NCBI RefSeq assembly: GCF_047123305.1
Contig: NZ_CP138918.1
Span: 4,190,767 to 4,254,766, forward strand
DNA length: 64,000 bases
From: Thalassobius sp047123305
GTDB lineage: Bacteria; Pseudomonadota; Alphaproteobacteria; Rhodobacterales; Rhodobacteraceae
Reading direction: 5' to 3'
Part shown: positions 58,185-64,000 of the stretch, in pieces
How positions within the stretch are numbered: position 1 is the first letter of the stretch
Layout: each line of letters opens with the position of its first letter
Notes under the pieces: model-generated
Seen by the model: the letters and a program-made list of their open reading frames with translations, nothing else
The model's database searches: none
Told to the model about the DNA's origin: nothing
Translations under genes and position numbers: made by a program

Positions 58185-59473
58185 TGTTGATCTGGTTCCT
58201 GCCCCTCTTCCTTGTCCTGCTGCTGGTTGGCCTGCCGGTCTTCTTTGCCCTGCTGTTTGCGCCCGGTGCCCTGTTGTGGCTCAACGGCCAAGAGCGTGAC
58301 ATCACGCTGCTTTATCGCAACCTTTACAACGGTATGGACAGCTTTCCGCTGATGGCGATCCCCTTCTTTATGCTGGCGGGAGAGCTGATGAACCGCGGCG
58401 GCATCACCCTGCGGCTGGTGGAGTTTTCGCAGGCCCTGATGGGGCACCTACGCGGCGGTCTGGCCCATGTGAACGTGCTGTCCTCGATCCTGTTTGCGGG
58501 CCTGTCAGGCTCGGCCGTGGCGGACACCTCGGCGCTGGGGTCCATGCTGATCCCAGCAATGGAAAAACAGGGCTACAGCCGCAAGTTTGCCGCCGCCATC
58601 ACCGCCGCCAGTTCGGTGATTGGACCGATCATCCCACCCTCGGGCATCATGATCATCTACGCCTATGTCATGGGCGAAAGTGTTGCGGCGCTGTTCCTTG
58701 CGGGCATTGTGCCCGGCGTCATGGTGGGCGTTGGCCTGATGCTGATGATCAAGCTGATGGCGGACAAATACGATTTTCCCGTTGCCTCGCAAAAATCCAC
58801 CTGGGGCGAACGCGGCCAGGCCAGCCTGAAGGCGTTCTTCCCGCTGTTGACACCTGTAATCATCCTTGGCGGCATCCTGGCCGGCGTTTTCACCCCGACC
58901 GAGGCCGCCGCCGTGGCCGTCGCCTATGCGCTGTTCATCGGGCTGTTTGTGATCAAGACGCTAAAGTTCTCGGAACTGCCGGATGTGCTGACCCGCGCTG
59001 GCCTGACCTCTGCCGTGGTGCTGCTGTTGGTGGGCGCGGCGATGTCGTTCAAAACGGTGGTGTCGCTCAGCCATGCGCCGGAACAGCTGGCCGCCTTCAT
59101 TCTGGCGCTGACAGAGAACCCGCTGCTCTTGCTGTTCCTGATCAACCTGCTGCTGTTTGTTGTCGGCATGTTCCTGGACGCGGGTCCTGCGATCATCATC
59201 CTTGGCCCGATCCTGGGCCCTGTGTTTGCCGGTCTTGGCGTCGACAGCATCCACTTTGCCATCATCATGTGTGTGAACCTGACCGTGGGTCTGGCGACAC
59301 CGCCGATGGGGCTGGTGCTGTTTGTCGCCTCTGCCGTCTCGGGCGAGCGGGTGACCACCATCGCCAAGGCCATCCTGCCTTTCCTAGCCGTTGAAGTGGT
59401 GGTGATTTTCCTCATCACCTTCTTCCCCGCAATTTCCATGACCGTGCCCCGTCTGACGGGGTTCGCCAACTGA
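58184..59473 (+). CDS. dctM: TRAP transporter large permease (DctM)
   Basis: 429 residues with about twelve membrane segments of the ion-transporter superfamily. Landmarks include ALLFAPGALLWL, IPFFMLAGELMNRGGI, ASSVIGPIIPPSGIMIIYAY and NLTVGLATPPMGLVLF. It uses the Na+ gradient to drive uptake of the ligand bound by DctP, usually an acid. Here the ligand is probably an organosulfonate. Confidence 0.92.
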   Translation: MLIWFLPLFLVLLLVGLPVFFALLFAPGALLWLNGQERDITLLYRNLYNGMDSFPLMAIPFFMLAGELMNRGGITLRLVEFSQALMGHLRGGLAHVNVLSSILFAGLSGSAVADTSALGSMLIPAMEKQGYSRKFAAAITAASSVIGPIIPPSGIMIIYAYVMGESVAALFLAGIVPGVMVGVGLMLMIKLMADKYDFPVASQKSTWGERGQASLKAFFPLLTPVIILGGILAGVFTPTEAAAVAVAYALFIGLFVIKTLKFSELPDVLTRAGLTSAVVLLLVGAAMSFKTVVSLSHAPEQLAAFILALTENPLLLLFLINLLLFVVGMFLDAGPAIIILGPILGPVFAGLGVDSIHFAIIMCVNLTVGLATPPMGLVLFVASAVSGERVTTIAKAILPFLAVEVVVIFLITFFPAISMTVPRLTGFAN

Positions 59474-59520
59474 CCACCTAACCAAACAAGACCAATGATG
59501 AGCTCTTAGGGAGGAACGCT

Positions 59521-60582
59521 ATGCTCAAGAAAACATTGAAGTCTCTGGCACTGGCCACGTTGATGGCCGGCACTGCACTCAGCGCAGCGCAGGCGGCGGA
59601 TTACACAATCCGGGCCACCGCCAACTCGAACGAAAACGACGAGGACTATGACGGTCTTGTCGTGTTCAAAAACTACGTCGAGGCGGCCTCCAACGGCGCC
59701 ATCGAAGTGGAACTGTTCATCGGCACCCAGCTGTGTTCGAACGGGGCCGAATGTCTGCAGGGTGTGGCCGATGGCTCCATCGATGTTTACATTTCGACCT
59801 CGGGCGGCGCGTCGGGCCTGTTCCCTTACGTTCAGGTTCTGGATCTGCCTTACCTGATGGCAGACGACCGTGTGGCAGAACATGTGCTGTCGGGTGAGTT
59901 CACCCGCACCATCCGCGACATGGCGCTGGAAGACAGCGGCAACACCATCCGTCTGATGACCATCGGCAACACCGGTGGCTGGCGCAACTTTGCCAACACC
60001 AAACGCCGTGTGGCCGAGCCCGCCGATATGGAAGGTCTGAAGATCCGCACCGTGGTTGCCGACCTGCCGCAGGAACTGGTGAAAGCACTTGGCGCCTCGC
60101 CCACCCCGATCCCGTGGCCGGAACTGTTCACCTCGTTCCAGACCGGTGTGGTTGAAGGGTCGAAAAACGGCATCACCGACATCATGGGCATGAAGTTCCC
60201 CGATGCCGGTCTGCAGTATGTCACCCTCGATGGTCACGCCTACATGGGTGCGCTGTGGTGGATGAGCAATGAAACCTTCACCGGCATGCCCGAAGACATG
60301 CGCCGTGTGGTGGTTGACGGTTTCTATGCGCTGCAGCAGGCCACCTTTGCCTCGCCCAAGCGGAAATCGATCAAGGCCTACGAGGAGTTCGTGGCCGGTG
60401 GCGGTGACCTCTATGTCCCGACCCCCGCTCAGAAAGCGGCCTTCAAAGAGTCCGCGGCTCCGGTTTACGACTGGTTCAAAACCAACGTGGACAAAGGCGA
60501 CATGGCCTTCACTGCGCTGACCGAAGCGGTCGCTGCTGCGGAGGCCGACATCAACGGCGCTCGCGACGCCGATCTGCAATAA
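59521..60582 (+). CDS. dctP: TRAP transporter periplasmic binding protein (DctP)
   Basis: 353 residues with a Sec signal (ending SAAQA-AD) and a DctP fold: IRATANSNENDEDYDGLVVFKNYVE, PYLMADDRVAEHVLSGE, MEGLKIRT (the Arg that normally pairs with the ligand carboxylate) and WPELFTSFQTGVVEGSKNG. Two cysteines close together (LCSNGAEC) may form a disulfide. In this operon the Arg could pair with a sulfonate. GGGAGGAACGCT precedes the ATG; a strong terminator follows, closing the operon. Confidence 0.9.
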   Translation: MLKKTLKSLALATLMAGTALSAAQAADYTIRATANSNENDEDYDGLVVFKNYVEAASNGAIEVELFIGTQLCSNGAECLQGVADGSIDVYISTSGGASGLFPYVQVLDLPYLMADDRVAEHVLSGEFTRTIRDMALEDSGNTIRLMTIGNTGGWRNFANTKRRVAEPADMEGLKIRTVVADLPQELVKALGASPTPIPWPELFTSFQTGVVEGSKNGITDIMGMKFPDAGLQYVTLDGHAYMGALWWMSNETFTGMPEDMRRVVVDGFYALQQATFASPKRKSIKAYEEFVAGGGDLYVPTPAQKAAFKESAAPVYDWFKTNVDKGDMAFTALTEAVAAAEADINGARDADLQ

Positions 60583-60591
60583 AGCAAACAG

Positions 60592-60620
60592 AAGGGCGGC
60601 CCGCTGAGGCCGCCCTTTTT
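60592..60620 (+). terminator. Rho-independent terminator of the monooxygenase-TRAP operon
   Basis: GGGCGGCC (60594-60601) pairs with GGCCGCCC (60608-60615), followed by TTTTT. It is preceded by AA and lies 12 nt after the dctP stop, and can also serve the converging Sel1 gene. Confidence 0.92.
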
Positions 60621-60639
60621 CCATTCTCCGTGCCGGTTG

Positions 60640-61110
60640 TTAACGAAACGGATACATCCAGGCCCTATAATCGGCGACCAAGATATGCGCTTTCTCGATC
60701 TGCTCCGGTGTCAATTTCTTTATCACTTCTTCCAGGCTGATCGCCGCGTCGGGATCGCCCCCAATCGCGCTGAGCGTATACCACATATAAGCGCGGGTCA
60801 GATCCGGCGTCGGCATGCCGCGGCCGATCTCATAATACCAGCCCACCCCGGATTGCGCGCCGGGATGGCCCTTCATTGCACTGCGCAGATACCATTCAAA
60901 CGCGCGCTCATCGTCACGCGCCACGCCGAGCCCCATGGCATACATGATGCCGATCAGCTCTTCGGCATCCGCATTGCCGGACCGCGCCGCAGGCCACAGC
61001 GCATCATAGGCGGCCGGGAACTCCCCCGCCTCCATCAAATCACGCGCTTTTTCGATCTCCGCCACGGCGGGCGAAGCGATCAGCGCAAGGGCAAATATCA
61101 AGCGACGCAT
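60640..61110 (-). CDS. Exported Sel1-repeat protein
   Basis: 156 residues with a short signal peptide (to SPAVA-EI). Two to three Sel1-like repeats follow (ARSGNADAEELIGIMYAMGLGVARDDERAFEWYLRSAMKGHPGAQSGVGWYYEIGRG...), which form a solenoid used for protein contacts. No partner is evident. It diverges from the MauG-type gene with only about 20 nt between the proposed starts. Confidence 0.85.
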   Translation of the reverse strand: MRRLIFALALIASPAVAEIEKARDLMEAGEFPAAYDALWPAARSGNADAEELIGIMYAMGLGVARDDERAFEWYLRSAMKGHPGAQSGVGWYYEIGRGMPTPDLTRAYMWYTLSAIGGDPDAAISLEEVIKKLTPEQIEKAHILVADYRAWMYPFR

Positions 61111-61131
61111 GGGGGGATTCTCCTCTCAATC

Positions 61132-62433
61132 TTGTGCTGTTTGACACTGGCCACCACTGCCCATTCCGAGCCCGGTCCGGTGCCTCTTCTGGATCAGGAT
61201 TTTATAGATTTCGATGTAAATCAAGCAGAGATTGGCCGTCTGTTATTTTTTGATAAAATATTGTCAGGAAACGAAAATATCAGCTGTGCCACCTGCCATC
61301 ACCCCGCCTTTGGCACCTCTGACGGGCTGTCCCTTGGCATCGGCGAAGGCGGCGAAGGACTGGGCCCGAAACGCACCCCTGGCGAAGGGTTGGATCGCAT
61401 CGAAAAGCGGGTCCCACGCAATGCGCCTGCGCTGTGGAACCTCGGGGCGCGTGAGGTGTCGATCCTGATGCATGACGGTCGGATTTCCATCGGTGCGGAT
61501 TATGAAAATGGCTTCAACACCCCGGCCGAGGAATGGCTGCCCAACGGGCTGAATTCGCTGCTGGCCGCGCAGGCCCTGTTCCCCCTGACCTCTGCCACCG
61601 AAATGGCCGGTGGATCAGAGGAAAACGAAGTGGCCGGCGCCGTCAACGACCGCATTGATTACGGCTGGCCGATCGTCGCCAAACGGGTGCGCACCATCCC
61701 CACCTATGGCGCCATGTTTGTTGAATCGTTCGATCACATCAGTGCGCCAGAAGAGGTCACCATCACCGAGATTGCCAATGCCCTTGCCGCCTTTGTCGGA
61801 CAGGAATTCCGCAGCAATGACAGCGCTTTGGACAGCCACCTGTCTGGTGATGCCACCCTGCCTGCTGCTGCAATGAACGGGATGGAGTTGTTTTACGGCA
61901 AGGCCAATTGTGCCAGCTGTCACAGCGGCCCGCTGTTCACGGATCACCAGTTTCATGCCCTCGCCCTGCCCGCCTTTGGCCCCGGCCGCACCCGTCGTTT
62001 CGACCCGATGGTCCGCGATGTGGGCCGCATGGGGGAAAGTGATCGGTTGGAAGATGCCTACCGTTTCCGCACCCCGTCGCTGCGTAACATCGCCCTCACC
62101 GCGCCCTACGGGCACAACGGGGCCTATCCAACACTGGCGGCGATGCTGCGCCATCACGCGGATCCGGAGCAGACACGGGCCAGCTGGCAGCGCACTGATG
62201 CCGCGTTAACCCCGGTGCCCTGGCTCGCCAGCATCGACTTTGTGGTACAAAGCGACAGGTTGGAAATGGCCCGCGTCGCCGCCAGCGCGTCAGTGGATGT
62301 GCCCCGGCTGAGCGAAGGTGAGATCGCAGATCTCATCGCCTTCCTGAACAGTCTTACCGGCCAAGCCGCAGCGGACACAGCCTTCGATATCCCCGCTGAG
62401 GTCCCCAGCGGACTGCCGGTGGATCAACCCTGA
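61132..62433 (+). CDS. MauG/cytochrome-c-peroxidase-type diheme protein
   Basis: About 433 residues with two heme-c motifs: SCATCHHP near residue 50 and NCASCHSG near 260. Other family stretches are GRLLFFDKILSGNENISC, RTIPTYGAMF, FRTPSLRNIALTAPYGHNGAYPTL and GEIADLIAFLNSL. It is periplasmic and either reduces H2O2 or carries out an oxidation like MauG. The start is doubtful: no ATG or GTG is well placed. A TTG at 61132 gives MCCLTLATTAHS, a short signal without a basic end. The bases around 61195-61280 are much more AT-rich than the rest of the gene. Ends inside the GH42 gene (10-nt overlap, convergent). Confidence 0.82.
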   Translation: MCCLTLATTAHSEPGPVPLLDQDFIDFDVNQAEIGRLLFFDKILSGNENISCATCHHPAFGTSDGLSLGIGEGGEGLGPKRTPGEGLDRIEKRVPRNAPALWNLGAREVSILMHDGRISIGADYENGFNTPAEEWLPNGLNSLLAAQALFPLTSATEMAGGSEENEVAGAVNDRIDYGWPIVAKRVRTIPTYGAMFVESFDHISAPEEVTITEIANALAAFVGQEFRSNDSALDSHLSGDATLPAAAMNGMELFYGKANCASCHSGPLFTDHQFHALALPAFGPGRTRRFDPMVRDVGRMGESDRLEDAYRFRTPSLRNIALTAPYGHNGAYPTLAAMLRHHADPEQTRASWQRTDAALTPVPWLASIDFVVQSDRLEMARVAASASVDVPRLSEGEIADLIAFLNSLTGQAAADTAFDIPAEVPSGLPVDQP

Positions 62434-64000
62434 TCCACCGCTTCGCGCGTGACAGAAATCGGCGCGAAAGTGCGGCCTTCAAACTGGGTTTCTTCCGGTA
62501 AGTGGTTGAACCAAAACCGTTCCGCGCCGCATTCACGCAGTCGCAAACCTTCCGGCATTTCGCGGGTTTTTAGCCCAGCTTTGACGCACAGAGGTGCGAT
62601 CATCCGTCGCCATCCTGCCTGATCCAGAACCGCACCCAAATAGGTCACATTGCCAGCCGCCATGGCCACCGCTTCGCCATCGATGTCACGCAGGGTCACC
62701 TCCGCCGCGCCTTCCAGCACTTCACGGTAGCCTTCAATTTGCCCGCCGCCAGCCACGGCAACTGGCAGATCCGGGCGCAAACTTTCAACCCGCGAGACCA
62801 GAACATCGACACCGTGCAAGGCGGGTGGCAGTGGATTTGGAATAACCATGTCGAGAGTCCGCGCGGCCGATCGCGGCCCTAGCAGCACCTGACCGTCGGC
62901 GGCGCAGAGCGCCGTTTTCAACGGGTCTGGCATATGCATCTGGCCCGGGGCAAGGACCAGGTCATAACCATCAAAATCCCGGGTTTCGGGCCGCAGAATG
63001 TCAACCGAAAGCCCAAGCGATCGCAACGCCCTGTAACAGTCGAACACCACGCCAAAATAGCTGAGCCCAGCCCCATGCGGCTGCACCGCCCAAGCCGCAT
63101 CAGCGTCGTAGTCAAAGATCAGCGCAACCGATGACCGACCGGTCACAACCTCGGGCGCGCGGTGCAGTTCGCCTGCAACGACACACGCTTCCTTGGCTGC
63201 AGGTGCTTCTGCCGAGTCGGGACGTAACATCCCCGCGTGCATCTGTTCCTGTGCCATAGGTGCCTGCCGCCAGCGGAAATAACAAACCGCCTCCGCACCG
63301 TGGGCAAAGGCCTCCCAGGACCAAAACCGCACCATGCCTGGCAAGGGTGCAGGGTTGTAAGGCGCCCAATTGACCGGGCCTGGTTGCTGCTCCATGACCC
63401 ACCAACGCCCTTTGCCGACCCCGCGGTACAGGTCGTGGTGAAACGCTTGGAAATCGGGATCGCCCTGCTGAGCATAGCGTTTCTGCCGTTCCACATCCGC
63501 CCCAACGCGGTCTTCCAGGAAGCCCAACGGATAGCTATCCCAACTGGCAATTTCCAGGTCATCCCCGACCTTGAAATGATCAAAATCGGTGATCCGTCCC
63601 ATATAATTGTGAGCAACAGGTGCCCGAGAATACTGTTTTATTTCCTCCACTTGCAGAGCATTGAACGCCACCACCTGATCTGAAGAAAACCGCCGGAACG
63701 CCAACGCATGTGCCGGATTTGGTTCTGTCACAGTCAGGTTTGGCAGATCGATTTGTTCAAAACGTTCATACTCCATCGACCAAAAGACATTGCCCCAGTC
63801 TCGGTTTAATTCCTGAATATTTTGATAACGCTGAGCGAGCCATGTCACGAATGCCGCGCGGGCGGAGTCTGAATAGGAAATCGTTGTGTCATGGCAGCCA
63901 TATTCATTGTCTGTTTGCCACGCGGCCACGTGCGGGTTGTCGCCGTATCGCTGCGCCAGCAGCCTTACGATCCGACGGCACTCCTCTTTGTAACCTTCGT
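62424..64000 (-). CDS. GH42 beta-galactosidase-like glycosidase, cut by right window edge
   Basis: At least 525 residues, open to base 64000. The retained part has RYGDNPHVAAWQTDNEYGCHD (acid/base Glu in NEYG), DWGNVFWS, SWDSYPLGF and WWVMEQQPGPVNW (nucleophile Glu in EQQPG), all typical of GH42. The trimer-forming and C-terminal domains follow. No signal peptide can be judged because the N-terminus is missing. GH42 enzymes cleave beta-galactosides, often with a matching sugar importer, which would lie outside the window. Some stretches near 63560-63800 are AT-rich for this region. Confidence 0.88.
   Translation of the reverse strand, partial: EGYKEECRRIVRLLAQRYGDNPHVAAWQTDNEYGCHDTTISYSDSARAAFVTWLAQRYQNIQELNRDWGNVFWSMEYERFEQIDLPNLTVTEPNPAHALAFRRFSSDQVVAFNALQVEEIKQYSRAPVAHNYMGRITDFDHFKVGDDLEIASWDSYPLGFLEDRVGADVERQKRYAQQGDPDFQAFHHDLYRGVGKGRWWVMEQQPGPVNWAPYNPAPLPGMVRFWSWEAFAHGAEAVCYFRWRQAPMAQEQMHAGMLRPDSAEAPAAKEACVVAGELHRAPEVVTGRSSVALIFDYDADAAWAVQPHGAGLSYFGVVFDCYRALRSLGLSVDILRPETRDFDGYDLVLAPGQMHMPDPLKTALCAADGQVLLGPRSAARTLDMVIPNPLPPALHGVDVLVSRVESLRPDLPVAVAGGGQIEGYREVLEGAAEVTLRDIDGEAVAMAAGNVTYLGAVLDQAGWRRMIAPLCVKAGLKTREMPEGLRLRECGAERFWFNHLPEETQFEGRTFAPISVTREAVDQG

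Noticed and set aside
60637..61131. N-terminal extension of the MauG-type protein to 598 residues
   Set aside because: The extra part is the exact antisense of the Sel1 gene and has no signal peptide at its start.
63929..63931. Start codon of the GH42 gene at GTG 63929
   Set aside because: The frame continues upstream with RYGDNPHVA, which is conserved GH42 sequence, so the gene is simply cut by the window edge.

Overview
The window is a dense, GC-rich piece of a chromosome (or large replicon) from an alphaproteobacterium, most likely a marine member of the Roseobacter group. The evidence is the gene content: an RpoE/ChrR singlet-oxygen module, TRAP transporters, carnitine/betaine catabolism, a sulfonate monooxygenase cluster and many LysE, RND and MATE exporters. 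I see no rRNA, tRNA, insertion sequence, phage gene or CRISPR array. Almost all of the sequence is coding, and operons are tight, with many ATGA/TGATG stop-start overlaps. Species cannot be read from the sequence alone.

Region by region. 1-5312: an aminotransferase cut by the window edge, an enoyl-ACP reductase-like protein, a LysE exporter coupled to a 2-oxoglutarate/Fe(II) oxygenase, and peptidase T. 5401-16655: a carnitine / gamma-butyrobetaine region. A six-gene minus-strand operon (acyl-CoA dehydrogenase, ADP-forming-type acyl-CoA ligase, CaiD-like hydratase, beta-keto acid cleavage enzyme, SDR, carnitine dehydrogenase-thioesterase fusion) runs divergently from a GlxA/CdhR-type regulator and is followed by a ProVWX-type ABC importer. 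17013-19410: an exported haloalkane dehalogenase with a divergent LysR. 19478-25794: gluconokinase, then a five-gene lipid-modification operon (flavin oxidoreductase, DUF1365, Cfa-type methylase, SDR, DUF2177) facing rpoE-chrR. Both directions carry a TGATCC-N18-TA promoter.

25825-30309: a TetR gene divergent from an isoquinoline-oxidoreductase-type molybdoenzyme (2Fe-2S subunit, Tat-exported Mo subunit, diheme cytochrome, small membrane protein). 30314-41998: a lytic transglycosylase, a 1619-residue exported protein built from eight CxxC-bounded coiled-coil units (the last four are an exact-period 486-bp tandem repeat), an RND pump with its adaptor, and a GntR gene. 42043-44734: a TauABC-like importer. 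44762-49763: a LysR-controlled set of VOC, isochorismatase-like, GST, hemerythrin and MATE genes. 49949-52948: one polypeptide fusing a small-molecule kinase, an M23 peptidase-type domain and a class III aminotransferase.

53027-60582 is the most interesting metabolic unit. A GntR regulator and a Gfo/Idh/MocA protein diverge from an SsuD-family flavin monooxygenase, a YdhF-like aldo/keto reductase, a flavin reductase and a TRAP transporter. The monooxygenase keeps the SsuD sulfonate-site residues. The set matches, gene for gene, the oxidative desulfurisation (sulfo-SMO) route for sulfoquinovose, with the Gfo/Idh protein as candidate NAD-dependent sulfoquinovosidase and TRAP in place of the ABC importer. 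The window ends with a Sel1-repeat protein, a MauG-type diheme peroxidase and a GH42 glycosidase cut by the right edge.
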